DNA from: Gammaproteobacteria bacterium
GTDB taxonomy: Bacteria > Pseudomonadota > Gammaproteobacteria > DSM-16500
Direction: 5' to 3'
Length of the DNA: 60,653 nucleotides
Assembly (NCBI GenBank): GCA_013288655.1
Contig: JABDBK010000005.1
Coordinates: 1 to 60,653 of the forward strand
Shown here in pieces: positions 9,937-19,617 of this stretch. The notes beneath the pieces are model-generated. The model saw nothing but the letters and a program-made list of their open reading frames with translations. It ran no database searches and was not told the DNA's origin. How positions within the stretch are numbered: position 1 is the first letter of the stretch; each line of letters opens with the position of its first letter. A program made the position numbers and the translations under genes.

Positions 9937-10034
9937 AACAACACTCTCCAAATTTAATTAATTAATTAACTCCCAAAAACTCGTCTATTAAATCGCGATT
10001 GAGGCTAGTCTTCAAGCGAAATAGTATGTCATAT

Positions 10035-12338
10035 TTATCCAAAATTAGCACCTATCGAAAACTGAGGAAACTCTCCTGGAGCACCATCTGCATTGAGAGG
10101 TTGCGCAAAGGCAAGATCTATCAATCCCATAGGTGTTAGCCAATCTGCTTCGATACCTGCAGAAAAACGTATAGGCCCTGATCCGGTACCCGCATAATGC
10201 CTCTCGTTATTGAAAGTATCATAAACGTTACCCGCATCGACAAATAATGTAGTACGTAAATTATCTGAAATGTAATTAGGAAAAATAATCCCAAAACTTC
10301 CATCCACTAAAAAATTACCGCCGGTTGAATTGTTATTAGAGTCACGCGGCCCTAATCGATTACCTTGATAACCTCTCACAGACGTAATACCGCCCGCATA
10401 AAAGTTTTTAAAGAAAGGATAATCAGTGGGATTACCTGAAAGTGCATTTCCATAACCCGTTTCAAATCTTGCAGTAGCAATAAACTTATCGCCAAGCGGA
10501 TGATACCATTTCGTATTGTAATCTAAAATATAATAATTAAGAGAGCCTAAATAAATATTAGCACCTATGGTGTGAACCATACCTCTTGTGGGGAAAATAT
10601 ATCGATCACGACTATCTCGAGAAAACCCCGTAATAATATCGAGTTCCTGATAATGTGTACCATGTTCTTCAGTGAAGATATTAACCTGGTTCGAAGCAGA
10701 ACCATGATTCACATTAAGACCTATATTTTCGAAACCATATCCCAATTGGATACGATTAAATACACCTTGCTCTTGCCCTATAGGTATGCCATAAACATCT
10801 GAAAACGCAACTTGATTCGTATTATAACCACGTGCACTATTCGCATATTTAGGATCAAATTGTGTATATGACAAACTAAGATTACGACTCACCCCATCCG
10901 CGGTAAAATAAGGGTTCATAAAATTTATGCCATAATAGGTCTGATATCGACTGGTCGATAGATTAAACCCTAAGGTATTTCCTGTTCCTAAAAAATTCTT
11001 TTGATTAAGTCCCGCACTGAAAAGTAGATGATCCAACTGAGAATAACCCACACTAAAATTAGCTTGCGCCGCACTATCTTCTTTGACCTTGTAATTAACA
11101 TCGGCTTGATCATCTTTGCCTTTAACAGGATTAATCGTCATATCGACTTCTTTGATGTATGGCAATCTTTGAAGCCGCATTTTCGATTGATTCAAGTGTG
11201 GGGTTGAAATAACAGAACCTTCCATTTGTTCAATTTCGCGACGCAGCACGACATCATTGGTTTTTGTATTATCTGTAAATGTGACTTCTCTCACATAAAC
11301 TCGTTTCCCAGGACGCACTTCAAAAGTAATGAAAACTTGCTTTTTTTCTTCATTCGCTCTTGGAATGACATTGACTTCTGCAAACGCATAACCTTTTTCA
11401 CCCAAGGCATCCGTGATACGCTTTTGTGTTGCGAGAACATAGCGGCGAGAAAAAATATCGCCTTTTTTAACTAATACACGCTTCATGATGTCTTCCCTGG
11501 AAAGTATTAACTGACCTCTCACATCGACATCTTCGACAGTATATTGTTCACCTTCATCAATCACAATAGTCACAAAAATAGACTTTCTATCTGGCGTGAT
11601 TTCCGCTTGAGACGATCTCACATTAAATTTTACATAGCCGCGATCTAAATAATAATTACGTATATTTTCTAAACTTGCATCCAATTTTTCTTGTGAGTAT
11701 TGATCTTTTTGCGTGAAAAAGGTAAATAAACCCGGTTTGGAAATCGTTAACTGTTTATTTAAATCACGAGCTTTGAAAGCATGCACACCAATTAAATTGA
11801 TAGCTCTTACTTTTGCGATTAAACCCTCGGACATAATAATTTGTACTTGAACACGATTGCGCTCCATAGGCGCAACCCTGATATCAACACGCGCATTATA
11901 ACGTCCCAACTGATAATATTGATTTAGCAAGCTGAGTTTAATTTTATCTAACACTGCTCTATCGTAAACCCTGCCCTCAACGACGCCTACACTGTGCAAA
12001 ACTTCCTGAAGCTTATCGGTTGGAATAACAGAATTACCTGAAATTTTTAATTGCCCAATGATAGGTCTATCAACAACATGAATAACAAGCGTGTTACCTG
12101 CTCGTGAGAGAGAAATATGCTCAAAAAATCCGGTTGCATAAAGCGATCGTATGACTTCAGGAGTTTTTGCAGAAGTTAAAGTATCGCCCACTTTAATAGG
12201 TAGATAACTATATACTGTTGCATCCGATACACCTTGCGATCCTTGAATTTCAATTTTCTTTATAACAAAAGCTGACGATGCTATCGCACCATCCATAAAA
12301 AGAAAAGCTAAGATAAAGAACAGTATTATTTTTTTCAT
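10035..12338 (-). CDS. bamA: Outer membrane protein assembly factor BamA
   Basis: 767 residues from the chosen start: a signal peptide (MKKIILFFILAFLFMDGAIA), five POTRA domains (about 25-420) and a C-terminal 16-strand barrel with the VRGYQGNRLGPRD lid-lock motif and a final aromatic residue. It inserts beta-barrel proteins into the outer membrane. The open frame runs 16 codons further upstream, but the signal peptide fixes the start at 12338; the ribosome-binding site there is weak. The gene upstream is cdsA, 69 bp away. The rseP and dxr genes usually found between them are absent. Confidence 0.96.
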   Translation of the reverse strand: MKKIILFFILAFLFMDGAIASSAFVIKKIEIQGSQGVSDATVYSYLPIKVGDTLTSAKTPEVIRSLYATGFFEHISLSRAGNTLVIHVVDRPIIGQLKISGNSVIPTDKLQEVLHSVGVVEGRVYDRAVLDKIKLSLLNQYYQLGRYNARVDIRVAPMERNRVQVQIIMSEGLIAKVRAINLIGVHAFKARDLNKQLTISKPGLFTFFTQKDQYSQEKLDASLENIRNYYLDRGYVKFNVRSSQAEITPDRKSIFVTIVIDEGEQYTVEDVDVRGQLILSREDIMKRVLVKKGDIFSRRYVLATQKRITDALGEKGYAFAEVNVIPRANEEKKQVFITFEVRPGKRVYVREVTFTDNTKTNDVVLRREIEQMEGSVISTPHLNQSKMRLQRLPYIKEVDMTINPVKGKDDQADVNYKVKEDSAAQANFSVGYSQLDHLLFSAGLNQKNFLGTGNTLGFNLSTSRYQTYYGINFMNPYFTADGVSRNLSLSYTQFDPKYANSARGYNTNQVAFSDVYGIPIGQEQGVFNRIQLGYGFENIGLNVNHGSASNQVNIFTEEHGTHYQELDIITGFSRDSRDRYIFPTRGMVHTIGANIYLGSLNYYILDYNTKWYHPLGDKFIATARFETGYGNALSGNPTDYPFFKNFYAGGITSVRGYQGNRLGPRDSNNNSTGGNFLVDGSFGIIFPNYISDNLRTTLFVDAGNVYDTFNNERHYAGTGSGPIRFSAGIEADWLTPMGLIDLAFAQPLNADGAPGEFPQFSIGANFG

Positions 12339-12407
12339 ATTGTTATCACAACCATAAAATTGAGCGGACATTATCCTGATTTTCACACATGAAATCTAGT
12401 ATTAAAC

Positions 12408-13229
12408 CTACCCAATCAACAAAATCGCTAAAGCAAAGATCGGTGCTGCTGCAGTTAAACTATCAATTCTATCCAACATTCCGCCATGTCCGGGTAATAA
12501 TGTTCCTGAATCCTTGATTCCAGCTTTACGTTTCAACATACTTTCAAATAAATCCCCAAGAACAGAAAACAGTACAATAATGCATGCTAACAATAACCAG
12601 GCAATCAACAGACTGCTTTGGAATTTAAGCACTATCATTGCTATGACAACAATCAACATCGAAGTCAATAATGCACCCCACAACCCCTGCCATGTTTTTC
12701 CTGGACTCACTTCCGGCATGAGCTTATTTTTTCCCCATAACTTACCGGCAAAATAGGCTCCCGAATCCGCGCCCCAAATTAATACAAATAAAAACAAGAT
12801 CATATAAGCGCCTGATGGAGTCGCACGAATAAAATTTAATGCTACCCAGCAAGGGATTAACACCATACATCCCATGATGCCTCGTAAGCACACTCCTTTT
12901 CCCCATATCTCACTATATCGTGGATATAGCACCACTAATACACCAGCGATCAACCACCAAATAAATCCCGCATATAATAATGGTCTTACCGAAATAATAT
13001 GCCTGGATAATAAATAAACTATCGTCAAAAGCAAAGCAATAATAATCCATGGATAGATTATTTTTTTAGAAAATGACTTTACTCCTAAAAGACCCGACCA
13101 CTCCCATGCACACCAAAAAACAATCGCTCCCGTTAACACAGCAAAATATTCTTGTGATAAGGATAAAACAAGCGTGATAAATAATGGAATAAGAATTAAT
13201 GCGGTAAAAATACGTTGTTTTAGCATCAT
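12408..13229 (-). CDS. cdsA: Phosphatidate cytidylyltransferase
   Basis: 273 residues, polytopic (about eight membrane segments). The CdsA signature near the C-terminus (SVLGDLFESMLKRKAGIKDS, then LPGHGGMLDRIDS) is intact. It makes CDP-diacylglycerol from phosphatidate and CTP. The start overlaps the uppS stop as ATGA, and two consecutive ATG codons are possible starts. Downstream comes bamA directly. Confidence 0.96.
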   Translation of the reverse strand: MMLKQRIFTALILIPLFITLVLSLSQEYFAVLTGAIVFWCAWEWSGLLGVKSFSKKIIYPWIIIALLLTIVYLLSRHIISVRPLLYAGFIWWLIAGVLVVLYPRYSEIWGKGVCLRGIMGCMVLIPCWVALNFIRATPSGAYMILFLFVLIWGADSGAYFAGKLWGKNKLMPEVSPGKTWQGLWGALLTSMLIVVIAMIVLKFQSSLLIAWLLLACIIVLFSVLGDLFESMLKRKAGIKDSGTLLPGHGGMLDRIDSLTAAAPIFALAILLIG

Positions 13230-13954
13230 GCTTCCTTGAGTTGTTCGCTAATATAACCAAAACGGCGCTCACGATTCGCAAAAAACGAAAGCGCCTTATC
13301 TAACTCTGCTGCATCAAAATCAGGCCAATAAACATCCGTGAAATATAATTCGGCATAAGCTAACTGCCATAGCATAAAATTACTAATGCGCATTTCACCA
13401 CTCGTACGAATAAAAAGATCAGGATCAGGTAAATCCGCAAACGATAAATGTTGTTTGATCGTATCTGGCGTTAAATCATTTATACTGATTTCACCACGCT
13501 GGAGATTTAAAGCTATTTTATGCACAGCCTCCATGATATCCCACTGACCACCGTAATTTGCTGCAAGTAATAATTTTAGCCCAGTGTTAGACTCTGTTAA
13601 TTTCTCAACCTTGGCAATATGTTTTTGTAAACTTTTACTAAAGCGGCTGCGATCCCCAATAATACGTAACTGAACATTTTGTTCATGTAATTTGTTAGCA
13701 TCACGCTGTAGCATCGTTACAAAAAGATGCATAAGATAACTGACTTCATCTTCCGGTCTTCGCCAATTTTCACTACTAAATACAAACAAGGTAAGAACTT
13801 CTAATCCCTGTTTAATACAATGTTCAACAATCTTATGTGCAGCTTCAAGACCTGCTTTATGGCCAGCTATCCGAGGCAAGTGACGTTGTTTAGCCCACCG
13901 ACCATTACCATCCATAATGATGGCAATATGTCGAGGAAAATTAGATAAATTCAT
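13226..13954 (-). CDS. uppS: Undecaprenyl diphosphate synthase (cis-prenyltransferase)
   Basis: 242 residues. The N-terminal HIAIIMDGNGRWAKQR motif holds the catalytic Asp, and the C-terminal PDLFIRTSGEMRISNFMLWQ motif is complete. It extends farnesyl diphosphate to the C55 carrier used for peptidoglycan and O-antigen. The start and the frr stop overlap as TAATG. It lies between frr and cdsA, as expected. Confidence 0.97.
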   Translation of the reverse strand: MNLSNFPRHIAIIMDGNGRWAKQRHLPRIAGHKAGLEAAHKIVEHCIKQGLEVLTLFVFSSENWRRPEDEVSYLMHLFVTMLQRDANKLHEQNVQLRIIGDRSRFSKSLQKHIAKVEKLTESNTGLKLLLAANYGGQWDIMEAVHKIALNLQRGEISINDLTPDTIKQHLSFADLPDPDLFIRTSGEMRISNFMLWQLAYAELYFTDVYWPDFDAAELDKALSFFANRERRFGYISEQLKEA

Positions 13955-14508
13955 TAAATCGCCATTAAATCTTTTTCTTTTGCGGCTAACATGACTTCAA
14001 TTTCTGCCGTAAACTTATCTGTTAATTTTTGTGTAGCATCCGTTAAACGACGCTCTTCATCCTCAGCAATGTCTTTATTTTTAAGCAACTCTTTAATTGC
14101 TGCATTTGCATCCCTACGTACATTACGAATACTTACACGCGCTGTTTCTGCTTCATTGCGAACAACTTTAGTTAAATCTTTACGACGGTCTTCTGTAATA
14201 ACGGGCAATGGAACACGAATGAGATCTCCCGATGTCACCGGGTTTAAGCCCAAATCAGATGTCATAATGGCTTTTTCTATGACAGGCGTCATTTTTTTTT
14301 CCCATGGAGAAATAGCTAAAGTGCGCGCATCAGCTACGGTGATATTCGATACTTGACTCAACGGAACTAAATTACCGTAATAATCCACACGAATGTGTTC
14401 TAATAAACTCGGATTGGCACGGCCCGTACGCACTTTTGACATGGCTTGCTTGAAAGCTTCTATGCCTTTTTGCATGCGAACATCGGCGTCTTGAATAATT
14501 TTATGCAT
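13954..14508 (-). CDS. frr: Ribosome recycling factor
   Basis: 184 residues of the usual three-helix bundle plus alpha/beta domain; [21 protein letters not shown] is the typical N-terminal signature. It splits the post-termination ribosome together with EF-G. The ATG at 14508 sits 6 nt after AGGAG and overlaps the end of pyrH by 8 bp. A TTG two codons upstream is in frame but has no site of its own. Confidence 0.97.
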   Translation of the reverse strand: MHKIIQDADVRMQKGIEAFKQAMSKVRTGRANPSLLEHIRVDYYGNLVPLSQVSNITVADARTLAISPWEKKMTPVIEKAIMTSDLGLNPVTSGDLIRVPLPVITEDRRKDLTKVVRNEAETARVSIRNVRRDANAAIKELLKNKDIAEDEERRLTDATQKLTDKFTAEIEVMLAAKEKDLMAI

Positions 14509-15241
14509 TGTCAACTCCTGCTTGAATTAAAGTACCCACATCTTCACCTTGCACGATACGTACTAACGCATCTTGACGACTCATATTAAATACTCGCAAA
14601 GGCATTCCATGATCTTGGCATAGTAATATTGCATTCAAATCCATCACACCTAAACGCTGTTCTAAAACTTGAGCGTAAGTCAATTGAGTATAACGTTCTG
14701 CTTTAGGATTTTTTATGGGGTCAGCAGCAAAGACACCATCTACTTTTGTTGCTTTGATAAGAATATCTGCACTCATTTCAATACCACGTAATGCAGCTGC
14801 AGTATCGGTTGTAACGAGGGGGTTACCTGTACCACCGACAAAAATCACGACAGTGCCTTCTAAAAGAAGTTCTTTCGCAAGTCGATGATCGTAAAAATCA
14901 ACCATTCCTGGAACAGGAAAAGATGACATGACTTTAACAGGAATAGATTTTTTATCAAAAGCATCACGTAAAGCCAAACCATTCACGACGGTTGCGAGCA
15001 TTCCCATTTGGTCTGCTGTAATACGATCTATACCTGCTGTATAAGAGCCACGAATAATATTACCGCCGCCAATCACTAACCCCACTTGCACACCTAGTTT
15101 AGTAACCTTGGAAACCTCATGACTGATCCTGGATAACTTTCCAGGATCAATACCAAATAAGTGGTCACCTTGTAGTGCTTCGCCGCTCAACTTCAGTAAT
15201 ATACGCTTGTAAATAGGTTGTTGCGTACTTTCAGTGTCCAT
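14501..15241 (-). CDS. pyrH: Uridylate kinase
   Basis: 246 residues from [20 protein letters not shown], of the amino-acid-kinase fold. It phosphorylates UMP to UDP. The motifs [20 protein letters not shown] and [14 protein letters not shown] are intact. The frame stays open 27 codons upstream, but GAGG lies 6 nt before the ATG at 15241 and the family normally begins near this point. It lies in the standard tsf-pyrH-frr order. Confidence 0.97.
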   Translation of the reverse strand: MDTESTQQPIYKRILLKLSGEALQGDHLFGIDPGKLSRISHEVSKVTKLGVQVGLVIGGGNIIRGSYTAGIDRITADQMGMLATVVNGLALRDAFDKKSIPVKVMSSFPVPGMVDFYDHRLAKELLLEGTVVIFVGGTGNPLVTTDTAAALRGIEMSADILIKATKVDGVFAADPIKNPKAERYTQLTYAQVLEQRLGVMDLNAILLCQDHGMPLRVFNMSRQDALVRIVQGEDVGTLIQAGVDNA

Positions 15242-15354
15242 ATCTAACCTCAAGTTTGAGTTGAATAGATCCCGGACAAACAAAAAGCGTTTTCCGGGAT
15301 AACGATCTTCTAAGATAAGCACAAAAAAACATTGTGCTTATCTAAGAATTCACG

Positions 15355-16236
15355 TTAACTATTTTGCACTTGTGCCATCACAGCTTCTACAAAATCTTCC
15401 TTTTCTTTTTCTATACCTTCACCCACTTCAAAACGTGTAAAGCTTACAACTTTTGCGCGATGCTTATTAAGTAAGCTTAATATAGTCATATTAGGATCTT
15501 TCACGAAGGGTTGGCCTAAAAGGCTTACTTCATCTAGATATTTCTTAATACGACCGCCTACCATTTTTTCAATAATATCTTGAGGTTTACCGCTGTTAGC
15601 AGCTTGTGCCATAAAAATTTCTTTTTCTTTAGCGACAACATCAGCAGGGACTTCTTCAGGAGAAATCACGAGAGGCTTACTAGCCGCAATATGCATAGCA
15701 ATGTCTTTAGCTAATTCAGGATTCGGAACATCCAACTCGACGATAACACCAATACGGTTGCCATGCAGATAAGTTCCGATAGTATTCGCGGCTTGCTTAA
15801 AGACAAGACGACGCACATGAATATTTTCACCCACTTTCGCAACTAATGCTTGTCTTGCTTCTTCTACTTTCACATTTTGACCCGCTAATATAGCATCAGC
15901 CAAACTGCTGACATCTCCGATTTTTAATGCGAGTGCAGTTTCTACGACTGCATTCACAAAGTTTACAAAATTTTCATCGCGTGCCACAAAGTCGGTTTCG
16001 CAATTGACTTCAGCTAACACCGCTTGTTTATTGTCAGAACTTGTGCGATTCGCCACAGCACCATCCGCTGCAACTCTGCCTGCTTTTTTAACTGCTTTTG
16101 CACTACCTTCTGTACGCAATTTATCTATAGCAAGGTCCATATCACCGCCTGTCGCTTCCAGAGCTTTTTTACATTCCATCATACCGGAACCGGTACGCTC
16201 ACGTAATTCTTTAACTTGTGCCGCACTAATTTGCAT
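15355..16236 (-). CDS. tsf: Translation elongation factor Ts
   Basis: 293 residues. The N-terminal UBA-like domain (VKELRERTGSGMMECKKAL) is followed by the core with the TDFVARDENF signature, the nucleotide-exchange site for EF-Tu. Preceded by GGAGTG. It lies 21 bp after rpsB and is expected to be co-transcribed from the rpsB promoter. Confidence 0.98.
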   Translation of the reverse strand: MQISAAQVKELRERTGSGMMECKKALEATGGDMDLAIDKLRTEGSAKAVKKAGRVAADGAVANRTSSDNKQAVLAEVNCETDFVARDENFVNFVNAVVETALALKIGDVSSLADAILAGQNVKVEEARQALVAKVGENIHVRRLVFKQAANTIGTYLHGNRIGVIVELDVPNPELAKDIAMHIAASKPLVISPEEVPADVVAKEKEIFMAQAANSGKPQDIIEKMVGGRIKKYLDEVSLLGQPFVKDPNMTILSLLNKHRAKVVSFTRFEVGEGIEKEKEDFVEAVMAQVQNS

Positions 16237-16257
16237 ATCAAAAACACTCCAACAGTA

Positions 16258-17025
16258 TTAATCTTCGCTTGGGTCTTGCTGAATTTTATCGTCTAGAATG
16301 GGCTCATCATTGACTTCAACCAATTCGTCATTGATGTCTGGATTCGATGCTCTCGCTTCCAAAATACAATCTGCTGCACACTTTGCATATAAAGCAATAG
16401 AACGAATAGAATCATCGTTTCCTGGAATTAAATAAGAAATGCCTTTAGGGCTATTATTTGTATCCACAATCCCAATAACAGGAATACCCAAGCGATTGGC
16501 TTCAGCGATGGCAATTTTTTCATGGCCCACATCGATCACAAACACAGCATCAGGCAAACCACCCATGTTTTTAATACCACCCAAACTACGCTCTAATTTT
16601 TGCTTATCACGATCCAGGTTAAGAATTTCTTTTTTGGTAAGACGACCGAATGCATTTCTGTCGAACATAGCTTCCAGTTCTTTTAAACGGCGAATAGACT
16701 GACGTATCGTTTTATAATTGGTCAACATACCGCCTAACCAACGATGGTCCACATAAGGCATATGACAACGTGCAGCCTCTTGTTTGATTATTTCTTGCGC
16801 AGCCGTTTTGGTTCCAACGAACAAAACCTTACCCTTCTTTGACGCAATACTGCTCATGAAGTTCAACGCATCTTTCAACATCGGAAGCGTAGATTCCAGG
16901 TTAATAATATGGATTTTATTGCGAGCACCATAAATATAAGGGCCCATTTTGGGGTTCCAATGGCAGGTTTGATGCCCAAAATGTACACCAGCCTTCAACA
17001 TATCACGCATATTTACATTTAACAT
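16258..17025 (-). CDS. rpsB: 30S ribosomal protein S2
   Basis: 255 residues beginning [19 protein letters not shown], with [12 protein letters not shown] and [12 protein letters not shown], all typical of S2. An AGGAG lies 7 nt before the ATG at 17025. The frame is open further upstream, but that part is the untranslated leader described separately. It is the first gene of the long minus-strand cluster. Confidence 0.98.
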   Translation of the reverse strand: MLNVNMRDMLKAGVHFGHQTCHWNPKMGPYIYGARNKIHIINLESTLPMLKDALNFMSSIASKKGKVLFVGTKTAAQEIIKQEAARCHMPYVDHRWLGGMLTNYKTIRQSIRRLKELEAMFDRNAFGRLTKKEILNLDRDKQKLERSLGGIKNMGGLPDAVFVIDVGHEKIAIAEANRLGIPVIGIVDTNNSPKGISYLIPGNDDSIRSIALYAKCAADCILEARASNPDINDELVEVNDEPILDDKIQQDPSED

Positions 17026-17110
17026 TACATATCTCCTAAGCTTGGGTTGTGCCTCCACGCATCCCATATGCCGACCCGTAAGGGCACCCAGCAAATAGTT
17101 ATGATGCATG
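17026..17110 (-). promoter_or_regulatory. rpsB leader, probable S2-binding autoregulatory RNA
   Basis: The minus-strand leader contains a GC-rich block (GCTGGGTGCCCTTACGGG ... GCGTGGAGGCACAACCC) that can fold with GGGT pairing ACCC and GCC pairing GGC, leaving an ACA bulge. In gammaproteobacteria the rpsB leader is a conserved structure by which free S2 represses its own operon. The position and the compact stem fit that element, although I could not compare it with the family model. Confidence 0.55.
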
Positions 17111-17165
17111 TGCGAATTAGTAAATGACTAGCTAACCAAATTTTAATTGCTAATCAGGGATGGCC

Positions 17166-17194
17166 TTTATACCATAGATGATCTCATTCAACAA
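17166..17194 (-). promoter_or_regulatory. Putative rpsB-tsf promoter
   Basis: On the minus strand, TTGTTG (17194-17189), 17 nt, then TATAAA (17171-17166). Transcription would start near 17159 and give a leader of about 130 nt that contains the S2-type structure. Confidence 0.45.
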
Positions 17195-17214
17195 TATTTA
17201 AGCTAACGATAAAC

Positions 17215-17985
17215 ATGACGACTATTACTATAAAAAACCAGGAAGACATCCAAAAAATGCGGGTAGCTGGCCAACTGGCCGCAGAAGTCCTTGAAATGAT
17301 TGGGCCTTATGTAAAAGCCAACGTAACCACTGACGATTTAAATCAAATCTGCCATGACTATATGGTAAATGTCCAAGAGGCTATCCCAGCCCCGCTTAAT
17401 TACCATGGATTTCCCAAATCCATATGCACTTCTGTGAATCATCAGGTATGTCATGGGATCCCAGGGCCTAGGGTATTAAAAGACGGCGATATTATCAATA
17501 TTGATATTACCGTATTAAAAGACGGATATCATGGCGATACCAGCAAAATGTTTGTTATTGGAAAGCCCTCTATTTTGGCAGACAGACTCATAAAAGTGAC
17601 CCAGGAATGCCTCTATATGGGGATAGAACAGATTAAACCAGGCGCTCACTTTGGTGATATTGGGGCTGTTATTCAACAACATGCCGAAAAAAACCGTTTT
17701 TCTGTGGTAAGAGAATACTGTGGTCATGGCATAGGTAAAGTTTTTCATGAGCCGCCTAATGTCGTGCATTATGGAAAGGAAGGAACTGGGGACGCCATAC
17801 TTCCAGGTATGATTTTTACCATTGAACCCATGATTAATGCAGGTAAACGCTTTGTTAAACTACTGCCAGATAACTGGACTGTGGTCACGAAAGACCACTC
17901 TCTATCAGCGCAATGGGAGCATACCATACTTGCCACTGAAACGGGATTTGAGGTGCTGACTAAACGGCCTGATGAATTATTTTAA
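17215..17985 (+). CDS. map: Methionine aminopeptidase type I
   Basis: 256 residues of pita-bread fold. The metal ligands are present: NIDITVLKDGYHGDTSKMF (two Asp), GHGIGKVFHEPP (His) and MIFTIEPMI plus the C-terminal WEHT (Glu). It removes the initiator Met from nascent proteins. It is divergent from rpsB, as in many gammaproteobacteria. No convincing Shine-Dalgarno is seen before the ATG. Confidence 0.96.
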   Translation: MTTITIKNQEDIQKMRVAGQLAAEVLEMIGPYVKANVTTDDLNQICHDYMVNVQEAIPAPLNYHGFPKSICTSVNHQVCHGIPGPRVLKDGDIINIDITVLKDGYHGDTSKMFVIGKPSILADRLIKVTQECLYMGIEQIKPGAHFGDIGAVIQQHAEKNRFSVVREYCGHGIGKVFHEPPNVVHYGKEGTGDAILPGMIFTIEPMINAGKRFVKLLPDNWTVVTKDHSLSAQWEHTILATETGFEVLTKRPDELF

Positions 17986-17991
17986 ATAGAA

Positions 17992-18014
17992 ACCTCTCCC
18001 ACACAAGGAGAGGT
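17992..18014. terminator. Perfect 8-bp inverted repeat after map
   Basis: ACCTCTCC and GGAGAGGT separated by 7 nt, starting 7 bp after the map stop. The stem is strong but no T-run follows on either side, so it may be a weak terminator or a 3' mRNA-stabilising hairpin between the convergent genes. Confidence 0.45.
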
Positions 18015-18033
18015 ACAACTTGCGCAACCATCA

Positions 18034-18459
18034 CTATAACATTCTACAAAAATCCAACTTAAAACAGATACTTCTATCATGATCTGAAGTGTCTTTTTCG
18101 CATAAACTCAAACTATCACTCGAAGAAAACAAAGAAAGCCTTCGTCGGGAATCTAGATCACGATCAGGAGGTAAAGATAGCGCAGATATTTCTAATTTAT
18201 TACGTGAATCAATCTTCTTTTTATGCCTCATCATATTACAACTTGCTTCATCGTTTAATTGTAATTGATGCAACGCTTCTTTTAATTGAGTATCAAGTGA
18301 AATGATTTCTTGTTCTGCCAAAGCAAGCCTGGTTTTGCAAACCTCTAATGCTTTAGCATCATTCGTATCTAATTCCTTTATAGCATTATCAACAATCTTT
18401 TCTTCTACCTCCGTCAAGCAATCATGTAAACTGTCTTTGGGTTCAGATGACTCATACAT
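18034..18459 (-). CDS. Hypothetical coiled-coil protein
   Basis: 141 residues from the ATG at 18459, which has GGAG 7 nt upstream; the frame is open 14 codons further but without such a site. The middle (~15-75) is acidic and predicted coiled coil. The C-terminal third is rich in Ser, Arg and Asp (RRRLSLFSSSDSLSLCEK) and low-complexity. There is no signal peptide or membrane segment. I recognise no family. The composition and its isolation would fit a small secreted effector or a lineage-specific protein. Confidence 0.6.
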   Translation of the reverse strand: MYESSEPKDSLHDCLTEVEEKIVDNAIKELDTNDAKALEVCKTRLALAEQEIISLDTQLKEALHQLQLNDEASCNMMRHKKKIDSRNKLEISALSLPPDRDLDSRRRLSLFSSSDSLSLCEKDTSDHDRSICFKLDFCRML

Positions 18460-18612
18460 AACTTTTCTCCATGTTTCCAATTCGTAACAGCTCTGTATCA
18501 TGTCATGTTTTTGTTTTTAATTGAATGAAAACATACTTGAAAAAGCACTTGGCTCACTCGCACTAAGAAAGTAAGATGGTATTTTATTCTAAAATAAAGG
18601 AGATTTAACGAC

Positions 18613-19158
18613 ATGGGAATACATTGGGCTAGCATCAACTGGATATCTCTCATTCTTACCCACTTTTCTCTCGCCATGCTTGTCGTCGCAATTATTTTAT
18701 TCATTTTTGATTGGATATTACAAAAAATACGCCGTCAATCCAATAAGGATGTCTTACTACGCTGGTTATTATTGTTACCGGTAGGTGTCGCTAGCGTATA
18801 TGTATTCTTTATGCATTTATGCTTTCCAAAGCTTAGCGCGGCTGTGATGGGCTGGCCTCCAAGTCCATTTCAGTTTGAGGTTGCTCTCGCCAATGTATGC
18901 ATAGGTATACTCGGGATACTTTCATTTAGAGCCAGTCACGGATTTCGTGTGGCTACTGTGGTGGTCGCAAGCTTCTGGATGTGGGGACATTCTGTTTCTG
19001 AAATTTATCAAATTATCACAACAAGTAATATTTACCTGGGCAATGCTGTTTCCTGGTTCTGGGTAGACACGATTTTACCTTTTGTATTAATTAGCTGCGT
19101 TAAAAAAGCGAAGCCTATTGTGATTGAGACGTATAAACCAGAACAACATCAGGAGTAA
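18613..19158 (+). CDS. Four-helix integral membrane protein (possibly DUF6790-like)
   Basis: 181 residues with about four membrane segments (10-35, 50-70, 85-130, 145-165). The central GWPPSPFQFEVALANVCIGILG and FRASHGFRVATVV resemble a small family of uncharacterised bacterial membrane proteins; the DUF6790 assignment is from memory and tentative. AAGGAG lies about 9 nt before the ATG. It stands alone, ending at a clear hairpin terminator. Function unknown. Confidence 0.75.
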   Translation: MGIHWASINWISLILTHFSLAMLVVAIILFIFDWILQKIRRQSNKDVLLRWLLLLPVGVASVYVFFMHLCFPKLSAAVMGWPPSPFQFEVALANVCIGILGILSFRASHGFRVATVVVASFWMWGHSVSEIYQIITTSNIYLGNAVSWFWVDTILPFVLISCVKKAKPIVIETYKPEQHQE

Positions 19159-19175
19159 AAAATTTCATCGACACT

Positions 19176-19208
19176 GTGCGCATTTAATTTATATGTGCAC
19201 AATTTTTT
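19176..19208. terminator. Bidirectional rho-independent terminator
   Basis: GTGCGCAT pairs with ATGTGCAC (one G-T wobble) around a 9-nt loop, followed by AATTTTTT on the plus strand; a matching A-run lies further upstream for the minus strand. It separates the convergent membrane-protein and small secreted-protein genes. Confidence 0.8.
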
Positions 19209-19209
19209 C

Positions 19210-19530
19210 TCATGGTGATTTTTCAAGTGTCCCTGTTGCACTTCCACCCGTGGTATTATTTCTCAAATGCAAATCATAATTACCGTTTGGATTTAGCGTT
19301 GCCGTACCCAAATAAATTTCGCTGCCAGCCCCCTGTATAGCCACATTAATATACAAGGTACCATCGCCTTGTAAATCTGCAAATCCCATATAGTCATGAC
19401 CACTTGTACTCGTCACATTGACTTGATAGGTGCCATCATTATTATCATTCATGGTGCCATACATTTCATAAGCGAAACTTAGATTTATGAATCCCATCCA
19501 TAACAAAATGAACAGGAGTGATGTTTTCAT
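19210..19530 (-). CDS. Small secreted beta-rich protein
   Basis: 106 residues. The signal peptide MKTSLLFILLWMGFINLSFA is followed by a short domain of Gly/Asn/Thr-rich strands (GTYQVNVTSTSGHDYMGFAD; NGNYDLHLRNNTTGG). GAGGAGG lies 5 nt before the ATG at 19530, which fixes the start nine codons inside the open frame. It has no Cys and no lipobox, so it is a soluble periplasmic or secreted protein. Family not recognised. Confidence 0.7.
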   Translation of the reverse strand: MKTSLLFILLWMGFINLSFAYEMYGTMNDNNDGTYQVNVTSTSGHDYMGFADLQGDGTLYINVAIQGAGSEIYLGTATLNPNGNYDLHLRNNTTGGSATGTLEKSP

Positions 19531-19617
19531 GATAGCCTCCTCTTTTCTTAGAAACATATAACTATTATAAACTGTTCCGAAGAAATAGGATTATTTATGG
19601 TCAAAAAGCTTGCTGAT

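Noticed and set aside
9937-9951. Upstream TTG start for skp
   Set aside because: The TTG codon lies in the ribosome-binding site of the ATG at 9936, and the signal peptide begins at that ATG.
17026-17109. N-terminal extension of ribosomal protein S2 by 28 codons
   Set aside because: The in-frame sequence is a GC-rich structured leader, a clear AGGAG lies just before the ATG at 17025, and the family begins there.
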